DNA of 64,000 bases. Origin: CAWHJN01 sp963829705 (lineage in GTDB: Bacteria > Bacteroidota > Rhodothermia > Rhodothermales > BA12). Below, piece after piece: positions 8,731-25,181 of the stretch. Location of the stretch: NCBI GenBank assembly GCA_963829705.1, contig CAWHJN010000005.1, positions 930,001 to 994,000 on the forward strand, in the 5' to 3' direction. Every line of letters starts with the position of its first letter. Within the stretch, counting starts at the first letter, position 1. The position numbers were made by a program, and so were the translations under genes. Under the pieces are notes generated by a model. That model saw only the letters and a program-made list of their open reading frames with translations, had not been told where the DNA came from and ran no database searches.

Positions 8731-8763
8731 TCCCCGCTCACCGATTAAACGAAAGGTGCCACC

Positions 8764-9291
8764 ATGGCAATGAACCGCAATCAGAAGGCCGAAGTCATCG
8801 ACGAGATCGGGGGCAAGCTGGATCAGTATCCGGTCGTGTACCTGACCAACTACTCGGGCCTCAACGTCGCTCAGGCGACCGAACTCCGCGAGCTTTTCCG
8901 CGACGCGGGCGTGGACTTCAAGGTCTACAAGAACACGTTCGTCCGCCTGGCGATGCAGCAGAAGGGCGGCTACGAAGAACTGCTCGACCAGCTCAACGGC
9001 CCCACCGCCGTCGTGCTCAGCGAGGAGCCGTCGTTGCCCGCCCGGGTGATGAAGAAATTCCTCGACGGCAAGGACGTCAAGCTGCCCGAACTCAAGGCCG
9101 CGTTCATCGACGGAGCCGTCTACGGCGGCGACGCGCTCGACGTGCTGGCCAAGCTCAAGTCGAAAGACGAACTCCTCAGCGACATCATCGGGCTGCTCAC
9201 CTCGCCGATGGCGAACGTGGTGGGCGCGCTGCAAGGCGTCGGCGGAAACCTCGCCGGAGCCATCCAGACGCTCGCCGAGCGCGAGGGCTGA
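8764..9291 (+). CDS. rplJ: 50S ribosomal protein L10
   Basis: L10 anchors L7/L12 dimers on the 50S stalk. The 175-residue protein has the N-terminal rRNA-binding part (NRNQKAEVIDEIGGKL, then DFKVYKNTFVRLAM). The C-terminal helix carries the L12-binding sites, ending AGAIQTLAEREG. Two close starts, 8764 and 8770, are possible; 8764 was taken because GAAAGG lies upstream at a suitable distance. It follows rplA by 33 bases and precedes rplL. Confidence 0.97.
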   Translation: MAMNRNQKAEVIDEIGGKLDQYPVVYLTNYSGLNVAQATELRELFRDAGVDFKVYKNTFVRLAMQQKGGYEELLDQLNGPTAVVLSEEPSLPARVMKKFLDGKDVKLPELKAAFIDGAVYGGDALDVLAKLKSKDELLSDIIGLLTSPMANVVGALQGVGGNLAGAIQTLAEREG

Positions 9292-9296
9292 TCGCT

Positions 9297-9393
9297 ATTC
9301 CACTTTACCCACGCATTTCATCCCTTAATCGGTAGCGTAGCCCGGCGCGCGTGGCGCGGGGCGGAGACCGCTACAGGAGACCAACCCACTATC
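9297..9393 (+). promoter_or_regulatory. rplL leader hairpin
   Basis: TTCCACTT starts near 9297 and GACCGCTAC appears at 9366-9374, echoing the rplK and rplA leaders. GTAGCG (9332-9337) pairs with CGCTAC (9369-9374) around a GC-rich core. ACAGGAGA lies about 15 bases before the start codon, a possible ribosome binding site. Confidence 0.4.
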
Positions 9394-9777
<384 letters not shown>

Positions 9778-9828
9778 ACTGAGGCGCTCTACGCTCTGCA
9801 TCCGCAGTCATAGCGCCACCTGAGCGGG

Positions 9829-9859
9829 AGTCGGCCTTCTCCAAGAGGGGGCCGGCTTT
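9829..9859 (+). terminator. Attenuator-like hairpin between rplL and rpoB
   Basis: A 12-position stem (9829-9840 with 9846-9857, including G-T pairs) has a 5-base loop and is followed by TTTC. Partial termination between the ribosomal genes and rpoBC is known in other bacteria, and this hairpin is in the expected place. Confidence 0.55.
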
Positions 9860-10009
9860 CCGCGCTTCGGGGTCCGGCCCCACGCCCTTCCGGGCGAAAC
9901 AACCGGAATGTTTTTCTGTTTTGCACCTGCTATTCGGACGCCGCTCCCGGCGGAGTCGTGCCCTCAGTCCGAACAGGCCGCGTGTCCTCTTTCTCGTCGC
10001 CCGCGAATT

Positions 10010-13838
<3,829 letters not shown>

Positions 13839-13840
<2 letters not shown>

Positions 13841-13922
13841 TTTCGGATCTGGGATTTCGGATTTCGGAGCGCTGCTCCGGTCTGCAATCCTTCCCGAAAT
13901 CCGAAATCAAAAATCCGATATC
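13839..13922 (+). repeat. Palindromic array of 12 heptamers between rpoB and rpoC
   Basis: Exactly 84 bases parse into 12 heptamers beginning inside the rpoB stop codon. GATTTCG occurs three times in the first arm and CGAAATC twice in the second, with degenerate copies. Positions 13853-13867 pair perfectly with 13894-13908 over 15 bp. It ends six bases before the rpoC ATG. Length and heptamer count match the array after tuf, but the word is different. Confidence 0.88.
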
Positions 13923-13928
13923 GATTCT

Positions 13929-18206
<4,278 letters not shown>

Positions 18207-18227
18207 GCCTGACGTTTTTCCGTACCA

Positions 18228-18265
18228 CCGCGCCCCGGTTTCCTTTCGAGGAGGCCGGGGCGCGG
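18228..18265 (+). terminator. Terminator-like hairpin after rpoC
   Basis: An 11-bp perfect stem CCGCGCCCCGG/CCGGGGCGCGG (18228-18238 with 18255-18265) has a 16-base loop. No long T run follows, so termination may be weak or factor-dependent. Confidence 0.6.
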
Positions 18266-18361
18266 CGTGTTCTAGAGAAATCGTAACGCTGTTGCGCGTA
18301 GCCAACTGCGCTTCTGGACGCGCGTTGTGCGAGAACGCCATCTCACCCGTCGTGCTTACTT

Positions 18362-18934
18362 ATGGCCACCGATCCCAACCCGACTACCCGGCGCTGGCTA
18401 CTGGGCCTGCTCGCTATTGTCACCGTCCTCGTGATCGTCGCATTCGTGCTGCTGTCGGTGCGATCAGACGGCGGGGACGCCGAACCGGTCGCCATCGAGC
18501 GCGGAACGGCGCTCGACCGGGAGCGCGCCGTCACCCCCGACTCGGGCGACGTGAGCGCCGCGCTGCGCCTCGTCGAGTACACGTACGACCCGGGCAGCCG
18601 CATCCTCAAAGGGTCGCTGATGAATGTCACCAATTTTGCGTACGTGAACGTGCAGGTGCGTTTCGACCTGCTCGAAAGCGACAGCTCCGTCGTGGGCGAA
18701 GCGCGCGACACGACGGGGACGGTGCGGGCGGGCGATACGTGGCTCTTCAACATCACCGTGCCGGGCGAAGCGCAGGTTTCCGCCGTCGCCCCCACCTCTA
18801 TCACAGGCTCGCGCATGGAAGCCATCGCTACAGGCGACAAGATCGACCCGAGCCGGGTAGGGCGGCTGGGCGGCAGGCCCGACAGCACGGCGGCAGAGGG
18901 GCAGGCGTACGGCAACGACTCCGTGGAGCAGTAG
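18362..18934 (+). CDS. FxLYD-like domain membrane-anchored protein
   Basis: A 190-residue protein with a cytosolic basic start (PTTRR). One transmembrane helix follows (about residues 12-33, WLLGLLAIVTVLVIVAFVLL). A periplasmic beta domain is next. The segment LKGSLMNVTNFAYVNVQVRFDLLESD with a later VRAGDTWLFNITVP matches the FxLYD domain pattern (a conserved N-x-T/S turn, V-x-V strands and F near the end). The C-terminal 35 residues are Gly/Ser/Asp-rich and probably disordered. The role is unknown. It starts after the rpoC terminator and is followed by a small membrane protein. Confidence 0.65.
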   Translation: MATDPNPTTRRWLLGLLAIVTVLVIVAFVLLSVRSDGGDAEPVAIERGTALDRERAVTPDSGDVSAALRLVEYTYDPGSRILKGSLMNVTNFAYVNVQVRFDLLESDSSVVGEARDTTGTVRAGDTWLFNITVPGEAQVSAVAPTSITGSRMEAIATGDKIDPSRVGRLGGRPDSTAAEGQAYGNDSVEQ

Positions 18935-18979
18935 GCGTGCTTTTTGACGGAGGGAGGACAATCGCTTTTGCCTCCCCCT

Positions 18980-19396
18980 ATGTCGCCTGAAGTTGCTCTC
19001 GACGTGCTCCACCGCGCGCTGTCGTGGAAACCCATTCCACTCGTGCTGGCGGCATTGTGGTTTGCCGTGCCCACGTGGGGCCTCTGGCTGATCGCCACAG
19101 CCATCGTGGTGCTCACCCCGCTTCTGGTGTATGCGCTGGGGTCGATGCGCCGGTGGGGCTGGCTCGCAGCCTACGGGCTGATGGTGGTGCTGCCTCTGCT
19201 GGTCTTCGCCAGCGCCGGAGACGCGGGATTGATTGCCCGTTTCCTCTGGTCGATGCTGCCGTTCGTGACCACGCTGCTCTACGGCGTCGCGCTCCAGAGC
19301 ACCGTCGCCACGTGGCACCTCGAGCGCCAGTACGCGCTGCAGTGGAAAGGCGACGGCGCGGTCAGCGCGCCGGGATCTCCTCGAACGGCACGTTGA
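18980..19396 (+). CDS. Small integral membrane protein
   Basis: The ATG at 18980 gives 138 residues with about four hydrophobic helices: IPLVLAALWFAVPTWGLWLI, AIVVLTPLLVYALG, WLAAYGLMVVLPLLVFAS and FVTTLLYGVALQS. A TTG at 18944 would add 12 residues and is less likely. No family is recognised. Its last 35 bases overlap the 3' end of the convergent dipeptidase gene, so both coding ends share sequence. The C-terminal SAPGSPRTAR may therefore be constrained by the other strand. Confidence 0.6.
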   Translation: MSPEVALDVLHRALSWKPIPLVLAALWFAVPTWGLWLIATAIVVLTPLLVYALGSMRRWGWLAAYGLMVVLPLLVFASAGDAGLIARFLWSMLPFVTTLLYGVALQSTVATWHLERQYALQWKGDGAVSAPGSPRTAR

Positions 19397-20378
19397 GCAC
19401 CGGATACGCCGCCCAGTCGCGGTAGTCGAAGTGCCACCACTCGTCGGGGTTGACGGAAAACCCCTGTGACCGCATCGCGCGGATGAGGAAGTCGCGGTGC
19501 CAGCGCGCCAGCGACGTGCCGCCGGGGTAGTACGGACTCGCGCGGCGTGTGAACTCGTCGTATTCGGATGGCATCTCGGCTGTCTCGCCGGTGTCGAGGT
19601 GGTACAACCCCAGATCGACGGCGCTCCCCCGGTTGTGGCGCGACCCGACGGCGGGGTTGGCGACGTAGGTGCGGAGCGCGGGCGGCGTCGCCTGCCAGAA
19701 CGCCCACGTCACCGACCAGGGCCGGTAGCCATCGTAGACGACGAGGCCGTAGCCGTACGGTGCGAGCGAATCCGCGACGACGGCGAGCGCCTCGGCCACG
19801 GGGCGTTGCAGGAAGGCCCGCCGCTGCGAGTAGAACGCCGCGCCCATGAAGTTGTCGTCGGTGGCATAGCGCACGTCCAGCTTGAGGCGCGGCACGATGC
19901 TTTCGAGATCCACGAGATCAGCTGCTCGCGCCGACGCGGCGGGCGTATAGGGCTGCTGCCGGGCGTCTTCCCGGATCTCCACCACGGGTCTGCGCGGCGT
20001 GATGCGGAAGACGTCGCCCTCGTCCGGACCGACGGGTTCACGGGCAAAACGGCGCGTCTGCGTCGAGAACGACGAGGCGAACAGGGAGTCGTCGGCGAAA
20101 ACGAGCGTGTCGCCGCCCAGCCACTCTGGCGCGCCGACGGCGCGGAAGGTGCGCCCGCCGAGGTGCTGCAGCGCGATGCGCGGGCCGTGCGCCGGGGTTA
20201 CATAGACGCTCGCGTTGCGCTCGAAGAGCAGCATCGCCTCGCGCCCCTCGCCGTAATGCCCGATGACGGCGCGGGTGGCGTCGGCAGCAGGGCGAGGCTT
20301 CGGGCCGGGGGTGAGGTCGAGGGTCAAAGGCACGAGCGCGGCGAGCACGAGCGCGGCGACGAGAAGGGCACCGCGCAT
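19362..20378 (-). CDS. D-alanyl-D-alanine dipeptidase (VanX/DdpX-like, M15D)
   Basis: A zinc peptidase predicted to cleave D-Ala-D-Ala or related dipeptides in the envelope. The C-terminal catalytic domain (about residues 160-338) shows LVVYDGYRPWS, the zinc motif SRHNRGSAVDL and EWWHFDYRDW, the M15D signature. The first 150 residues hold a signal or anchor (MRGALLVAALVLAALVPLT) and a beta-rich region not found in short VanX enzymes. The ATG at 20378 overlaps the stop of the upstream gene by one base. No van ligase or regulator is nearby. A housekeeping recycling role is more likely than vancomycin resistance (inference). Confidence 0.85.
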   Translation of the reverse strand: MRGALLVAALVLAALVPLTLDLTPGPKPRPAADATRAVIGHYGEGREAMLLFERNASVYVTPAHGPRIALQHLGGRTFRAVGAPEWLGGDTLVFADDSLFASSFSTQTRRFAREPVGPDEGDVFRITPRRPVVEIREDARQQPYTPAASARAADLVDLESIVPRLKLDVRYATDDNFMGAAFYSQRRAFLQRPVAEALAVVADSLAPYGYGLVVYDGYRPWSVTWAFWQATPPALRTYVANPAVGSRHNRGSAVDLGLYHLDTGETAEMPSEYDEFTRRASPYYPGGTSLARWHRDFLIRAMRSQGFSVNPDEWWHFDYRDWAAYPVLNVPFEEIPAR

Positions 20379-20593
20379 CAATACTCCGTCACGCCGAAGC
20401 CGCGCACCGCCGTGCTGTCGGCCTGCTCGGTGTTGGCCTCTACCCGGTCGCGGTTGGCGAAGGCCGACCGCGTCAGGTACCACGCGCTGCCGAAGGCCGC
20501 GCCGATGATGATGACGATGCAGGCGATGACGAAGAGCCGGGACGCGCCCGGACTCATCGGGCGGATGTCGGGGCGTTCGGGTATTTCAGGCAT
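20378..20593 (-). CDS. Small single-span membrane protein
   Basis: A 71-residue protein from the ATG at 20593 (MPEIPERPDIRP). It has a proline-rich cytosolic start, one helix (LFVIACIVIIIGAAFGSAWYL) and a short periplasmic tail. It is not a recognised family. The stop overlaps the ATG of the dipeptidase by one base (TGATG), so the two are likely coupled. An upstream in-frame ATG at 20632 would add 13 residues rich in Arg, which look non-coding. Confidence 0.55.
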   Translation of the reverse strand: MPEIPERPDIRPMSPGASRLFVIACIVIIIGAAFGSAWYLTRSAFANRDRVEANTEQADSTAVRGFGVTEY

Positions 20594-20650
20594 GATCGGG
20601 AGTACAGAACGGCGTGCGCGCTTCAACGCCACGGAAAAGGGGCGTTCCGG

Positions 20651-21601
20651 CTACTCACAAAACGCGACGAGGGCATTCATCACCTCGCGCTCGAAAGTGC
20701 CGCCCGTGGGCCGGTTGACGAGCGCGCCGCGCACGACGAGCGTAGAAGAGCCGCCGCCGTCGAGGTTGAGCGCATCCACCGCCCCGGCGTCGCGCATCAG
20801 CCGGGCTAGCTCTTGCAGGTTCACGCCCCGGCTCGCCTCCTGGCGACCGTCGACGACCAGAAGCAAGAGGTCGCCGTTGGCCGCGACGCCCGCCGCCGTA
20901 CGCGGGTGCGTGCGTGGGATCGACGTGCTCATGAATCCCTCGTCGTGGGCCGTCACGCGGTATTGGCCGTCCTGGAGCAGCATGGGCCCTGCACCGAGGC
21001 CCTCGGCGGGATGCCACGGGCGCGAGGTTTCGGGCGCGGCGGGCGTGGAAGCAAGGCGGAGGAGGGTATCCGTCTGGCTCACCCACCCGATTTCGTAGCG
21101 CCCGTCCGGCATCCGTCCGAGCGCGGCGCGGACGGTGGGGTACGTCTGCTCGTCCATCGTCATCTCCATCGTCGCGTCGGCGGTGACGCGCCCGTTCTGT
21201 ACGAGCAACCCCACCGCCGAGGCAGGGAAATCGCCCATCCTGAAATAGCCGCCATTGACAGCCACGCACGCCCCAGCGTCGTGAGCGAAACTCGAGGTGC
21301 TCTCGCGCACGTCCGTCGTGTCGTCCGACACCTCGACGCGGAACGGGCGGTCTTTTCCAACGCGCACGAGCCACGCCCGCAGCGGCAGCGCGCCGTTCGT
21401 GCCCGCAAACACGCGCACGTCGGGAGGAAGGAGGGCATCGAGCGAATCCACCGGCGTCCACGTCACCAGGCCGTCGTGCGGCGTGAGGGCGGGGCGCGAC
21501 GTGGTGCAGCCTGCGAGGGCCACGAGCGCCAGCAGCGCGTAACATCCACGGTGGGCTCCCGTATGGACGTGAGTACCTCTACGTTTTACGGAGACTCTCA
21601 T
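20651..21601 (-). CDS. Phosphodiester glycosidase (NAGPA-like) lipoprotein
   Basis: About 316 residues. The N-terminus has basic residues and a lipobox LVALAGC, so it is probably an outer-membrane or periplasmic lipoprotein. The catalytic-type domain shows VAVNGGYFRMGDFP, EGLGAGPMLLQDG and the C-terminal DALNLDGGGSSTLVVRG, the hallmarks of the phosphodiester glycosidase family named after human NAGPA. Its substrate in this organism is unknown; an envelope glycan phosphodiester is possible (inference). The start at 21601 shares the tetramer CATG with the start of the divergent DUF4097 gene. There is no later good start before the lipobox. Confidence 0.82.
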   Translation of the reverse strand: MRVSVKRRGTHVHTGAHRGCYALLALVALAGCTTSRPALTPHDGLVTWTPVDSLDALLPPDVRVFAGTNGALPLRAWLVRVGKDRPFRVEVSDDTTDVRESTSSFAHDAGACVAVNGGYFRMGDFPASAVGLLVQNGRVTADATMEMTMDEQTYPTVRAALGRMPDGRYEIGWVSQTDTLLRLASTPAAPETSRPWHPAEGLGAGPMLLQDGQYRVTAHDEGFMSTSIPRTHPRTAAGVAANGDLLLLVVDGRQEASRGVNLQELARLMRDAGAVDALNLDGGGSSTLVVRGALVNRPTGGTFEREVMNALVAFCE

Positions 21602-22502
21602 GCGCGCGAATCGCCTTGTGTTCTGGCTCAGTGCCGTCGTTTTTCTGCTTCCCCTCATGCACGCTCATGCTGCTGACACGGGCGACATCGAAGATACGGT
21701 GCGCCGCTCGTTCGATGTCGAACCTGGCGGCACGCTCTACATCGACGCCGACCGCGGCAACACCGTCGTGCGGACGGGCCGAGGCAACCGCGTCGAGATC
21801 GTCGTCGAGCGCGACGTGGTCGGGCGCAGCGAGGCCGAGGCCAAGGAAATCTGGGAACGCCACACGCTCAACATCACGCAGAGCGGCAGCAGCGTTCGCA
21901 TCCAATCGTCGTTCAACGAGAGCAGCGGCATGTGGAAGCGCTGGCGGGGCCGCGACGAGGTACGCATCGAGTTTACCATCGTCGTGCCCGAGCAGTACAA
22001 CGTGCGCTTCGAGACGGCAGCGGGCAACATCTCCGTCGAGGGCGTCGCGGGCGCGGTGACGGGGCGGACGGGCGCGGGCAACCTGTCGTTTGAAGACATC
22101 GCCGGATCGCTCGACATTTCGTCGGGGTCGGGCAATATCAGGGTCTACGACATCCGCGGCAGCGCGCGCGTGCGGACGGGCGCGGGCAACGTGGAAGCCC
22201 AGGACGTGCAGGGCCGTACCTCGCTCGAAACCGGCGCGGGCAACGTGGAGGCCGTCTTTTCCCGACAGCCCACGGGCGACGTGACGCTCAACTCCGGCGC
22301 GGGCAACGTCACCGCGCGCGTGGCGCAGGGCGTGGGGATGGACGTAGATGCCACCACCGGCATGGGCAGCGCCTCAGCGGCCTTCGGTCTCAACGTGAAG
22401 GGCAGCTTTATGTCGAAGTCGTTCGCTGGCCCCATCGAAGGCGGCGGCCCCGAGTTGCGCCTGCGCTCGGGCGTCGGCAACGTGCGTCTGACGCAGCAGT
22501 AA
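21600..22502 (+). CDS. DUF4097-type secreted beta-helix protein
   Basis: A 300-residue secreted protein. The signal peptide is visible at residues 1-25 (LVFWLSAVVFLLPLMHAHA). The mature protein is a run of short repeats of the type TGAGN and SGSGN spaced about 19-20 residues apart (roughly residues 140-235). This is the ladder of strands seen in DUF4097/putative adhesin proteins. It ends LRLRSGVGNVRLTQQ. TACGGAG lies 8-14 bases before the ATG, an unusually good ribosome binding site here. It is divergent from the glycosidase gene with no gap between the two starts. The function is unknown. Confidence 0.8.
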   Translation: MRANRLVFWLSAVVFLLPLMHAHAADTGDIEDTVRRSFDVEPGGTLYIDADRGNTVVRTGRGNRVEIVVERDVVGRSEAEAKEIWERHTLNITQSGSSVRIQSSFNESSGMWKRWRGRDEVRIEFTIVVPEQYNVRFETAAGNISVEGVAGAVTGRTGAGNLSFEDIAGSLDISSGSGNIRVYDIRGSARVRTGAGNVEAQDVQGRTSLETGAGNVEAVFSRQPTGDVTLNSGAGNVTARVAQGVGMDVDATTGMGSASAAFGLNVKGSFMSKSFAGPIEGGGPELRLRSGVGNVRLTQQ

Positions 22503-22609
22503 GCACGGGATCGACGTTTTTGCATACCAGGCGCGGGCGCGGCGAAAGTTGCGTCCGCGTTTTTCGTAGATGGAAAGCAGCAAAATGTGGAGGATGGGTG
22601 TGGAACCAT

Positions 22610-22638
22610 CATAACGCTGTTAACTTAACGGCGTTATG
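22610..22638. promoter_or_regulatory. 29-bp palindromic operator over the tetR start codon
   Basis: The outer arms CATAACGC (22610-22617) and GCGTTATG (22631-22638) are exact inverted repeats. The inner GTTAA/TTAAC halves continue the symmetry. Only the centre and one pair next to the outer arms mismatch. The TetR gene's ATG (22636-22638) lies in the right arm, so binding would block initiation of its own gene. The TetR family binds such palindromes. Confidence 0.8.
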
Positions 22639-23241
22639 AATGACGCCTCGCTCTCCACGACGACTTCGCTGCGCGATGTCATCCTCGACGCTGCTCGCGA
22701 CCTGCTGCTCGAACACGGGTACGCCGGCATCACCATGCGCCGCGTGGCCGACCGCATCGGCTACAGCGCCACGAGCATCTATCTGTACTTCCTCAACAAA
22801 GACGCTCTCCTTCACGCCCTCATCGACGACGGGATGATGCGGTTGAGCCAGGCCATCGTAGAGGCGCGCGAGGCGGCGACGGGCGCGCGCGAAAAGCTGC
22901 GGGCGATGTGCGGTGCGTACGTGCGCTTCGGGCTCGACACGCCTGCCTACTACGAGGTGATGTTCACGCTGCACCCCCGCATGATGGAGCGCTACCCGGC
23001 GGAAAAATACCGCGCCGCGCGCCGCAACCTCGACCTCTTCGCTGACGCGCTGCGCGACGCCTCGGGGGAGGATCGGCCCACGCCTTCCGACGCGCAGATG
23101 ATGGCGAGCGTCGTGTGGGCGTCGCTGCACGGCGTGGTGATGCTCGTGCTGGCGCAGCGCCTCGATGCCCGCCTCGACCCCGACGCCTTTGTCGAAGTAG
23201 CCGTCGATCACACCCTGCGGGGCCTACTGCCTGTTCCCTGA
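22636..23241 (+). CDS. TetR/AcrR family transcriptional regulator
   Basis: A 201-residue one-component regulator. The N-terminal helix-turn-helix (about residues 12-58) shows ILDAARDLLLEHGYAGITMRRVADRIGYSATSIYLYFLNKDAL, a standard TetR DNA-binding domain in its usual place (quoted here only as positions 16-58 in effect). The C-terminal ligand domain has YYEVMFTLHPRM and a late helix GVVMLVLAQRLDARLDPD. It is the first gene of the fatty-acid degradation cluster, and acyl-CoA is the likely effector, as for FadR/PsrA-type TetR proteins (inference). The operator covering its start implies autorepression. Confidence 0.88.
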   Translation: MNDASLSTTTSLRDVILDAARDLLLEHGYAGITMRRVADRIGYSATSIYLYFLNKDALLHALIDDGMMRLSQAIVEAREAATGAREKLRAMCGAYVRFGLDTPAYYEVMFTLHPRMMERYPAEKYRAARRNLDLFADALRDASGEDRPTPSDAQMMASVVWASLHGVVMLVLAQRLDARLDPDAFVEVAVDHTLRGLLPVP

Positions 23242-23262
23242 CCTTTTTCGGAAGCGCTTTCT

Positions 23263-25128
23263 ATGCCCCATCTCATCCACACAGCTCCGCCCGACACCGG
23301 CACCGTCGCGCTCGGCAAAACGCTGCCGGATCTGCTCTACGACACTGTCGCCCGAACGAGCAATCCGGCGTTCCTGAACCAGCGCACCGCCGACGGCTGG
23401 CTGTCGTACTCGGTGAGTCGCTTCCGGGACGAGGCCGAGGAGATCGCGCTGGGCCTGCTGGCGAGCGGCCTGGCTCCGGGCGACCGCGTCGCGTTCCTGA
23501 TGGAGAGCGACCTGTACTTCGCCCTCGCCGACATGGGCTGCGCACTCGCCGGCCTCGTGAGCGTGCCCATCTACCTCACCCACACCGACGACGCCGTGCG
23601 CTACGTGACCACGCACGCGGGTGCGAAGGCCATCATCGTGTCGGGCGAGGACGAGGTACGCCGGGTAGCAGGCATGATAGAAGAGACGGACCTCACGCTC
23701 GTGGTGGCCGTCGAGATGCCTGCCGTGCTGCCCGCGATGCCGGAAAACGTGCGCCTCGTGGCGCTCGATGCGCTCCGCGAGACGGGCCGCGCCCGGCACA
23801 CCGACGACGCCATCGCCGCGCTACGCGACAAACTCGACCCCCACGACCTCGTCACCATCATCTACACGAGCGGTACCACGGGCACACCCAAAGGCGTCAT
23901 GCTCTCGCACGAAAACATCTCGTTCGACGGCGTCGCGGCCATCTCGGGCCTCGGCGACGATTACGACGGCGACCGCGAGGTCGGCCTGTCTTTTCTGCCG
24001 ATGACGCACATTTTCCAGCGGACGATGCATTACTGCTACGTGGCGTATGGCACGAGCACGTACTTCTGCACGCCCGAAGACGTCGGCGCGATGCTGCGCG
24101 AGGTGCGCCCGACGACGTTTGCGACGGTGCCGCGCGTGCTCGAAAAAGTCTACGCGGGCCTGCTCGAAAAAGCCGAGACGCTCACCGGCGTGCGCGGCGC
24201 GCTGATGCGCTGGGCCATCGGGCTGGCGCGGCGTTACGAGGTGGGCCACACGCCGACCGGCCTCTACGCTGCCCAGATGGCGCTGGCCGACAAACTCGTC
24301 TTCACGAAGTGGCGGGAAGCCCTCGGCGGGCGCGTCAAGAACATCATTGTCGGTGGCGCGGCCCTCAGCCCGGAGATCGCCAACATCCTGGGGGCGGCGC
24401 GCATCCCGTGTTTGCAGGGCTATGGACTGACGGAGACGAGCCCCGTCATCACGTTCAACCGCCCCGGTCGCAACCGCGCGGGTACTGTCGGCGAGCCGCT
24501 CGCGGGCGTCGAGGTGACGATTGCCGACGACGGCGAGATCCTCACGCGCGGCCCCCACGTGATGCTGGGGTATTACCGCGACGAGGAAAAAACCGCCGAG
24601 ACCATCGACGCCGATGGCTGGCTCCACACGGGCGACATCGGCGAGTTCACGCCAGAAGGCCGCCTCGTCATCACCGACCGCAAGAAAGACCTCTTCAAGC
24701 TCTCGACGGGCAAGTACGTGATGCCGCAGCCGCTCGAGAGCCGCCTCACCGCCGAGCCGCTCATCGAGCAGGCCGTCGTGGTGGGCAACGGCCACAAATA
24801 CACCACGGCGCTCGTCTTCCCCGACCAGGACGCGCTGCGCGTCTTCGCCCGCCGCGCCGGGCTGGACGCTACGGGGCCACTCGACGCGCTCCTACGCGAG
24901 AAGGCCGTCGTGGCGCGCTACCAGGAGCTCATCGACCGAGCCAACGAGGGCATGGACGCGTGGAGCACCATCAAGTACTTCCGCCTCGTCCCCGACCACC
25001 TCACCATCGAAAACGGCCTGCTCACGCCCAAGCTCTCCGTCCGCCGCGCGCTCGTACGGAAGAAGTTCGAGGCCGAGATCGACGCGCTCTACAAAGAAAC
25101 CGAACGCAAGCACGCCGTGGAGACGTGA
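23263..25128 (+). CDS. Long-chain fatty acid-CoA ligase (AMP-forming)
   Basis: It activates fatty acids to acyl-CoA through an acyl-AMP. The 621-residue protein has the ATP-binding P-loop IIYTSGTTGTPKGVMLSH (about residue 205), GYGLTETSPVITFN (about residue 387) and GDIGEFTPEGRLVITDRKKD (about residue 462). KYVMPQPLES follows; these are the A3 to A10 motifs of the ANL superfamily. The form with STGKYVMPQPLE resembles the FadD15/long-chain class. The start at 23263 lies 21 bases after the tetR stop. It is the entry enzyme for the beta-oxidation genes that follow. Confidence 0.93.
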   Translation: MPHLIHTAPPDTGTVALGKTLPDLLYDTVARTSNPAFLNQRTADGWLSYSVSRFRDEAEEIALGLLASGLAPGDRVAFLMESDLYFALADMGCALAGLVSVPIYLTHTDDAVRYVTTHAGAKAIIVSGEDEVRRVAGMIEETDLTLVVAVEMPAVLPAMPENVRLVALDALRETGRARHTDDAIAALRDKLDPHDLVTIIYTSGTTGTPKGVMLSHENISFDGVAAISGLGDDYDGDREVGLSFLPMTHIFQRTMHYCYVAYGTSTYFCTPEDVGAMLREVRPTTFATVPRVLEKVYAGLLEKAETLTGVRGALMRWAIGLARRYEVGHTPTGLYAAQMALADKLVFTKWREALGGRVKNIIVGGAALSPEIANILGAARIPCLQGYGLTETSPVITFNRPGRNRAGTVGEPLAGVEVTIADDGEILTRGPHVMLGYYRDEEKTAETIDADGWLHTGDIGEFTPEGRLVITDRKKDLFKLSTGKYVMPQPLESRLTAEPLIEQAVVVGNGHKYTTALVFPDQDALRVFARRAGLDATGPLDALLREKAVVARYQELIDRANEGMDAWSTIKYFRLVPDHLTIENGLLTPKLSVRRALVRKKFEAEIDALYKETERKHAVET

Positions 25129-25133
25129 GCGCA

Positions 25134-25181
25134 TCGCGCTCCAGAACCTCCAATCTCCACTCTCCAACCTCCAATCCCTGC
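25134..25181 (+). repeat. One-armed heptamer array before the acyl-CoA dehydrogenase gene
   Basis: Four consecutive heptamers at 25148-25175 match CTCCAMY (CTCCAAT twice, CTCCACT and CTCCAAC once). They are flanked by weaker copies and lead straight to the ATG. There is no purine-rich inverted arm, unlike the arrays after tuf and rpoB. Confidence 0.75.

Noticed and set aside
9908..10009. A 34-residue N-terminal extension of RpoB
   Set aside because: The segment is Cys/Pro/Arg-rich and unlike RpoB. The typical start is the ATG at 10010.
19362..20378. Vancomycin resistance (VanX)
   Set aside because: The dipeptidase family matches, but no vanH, vanA or two-component genes are nearby and the protein has an extra envelope domain.
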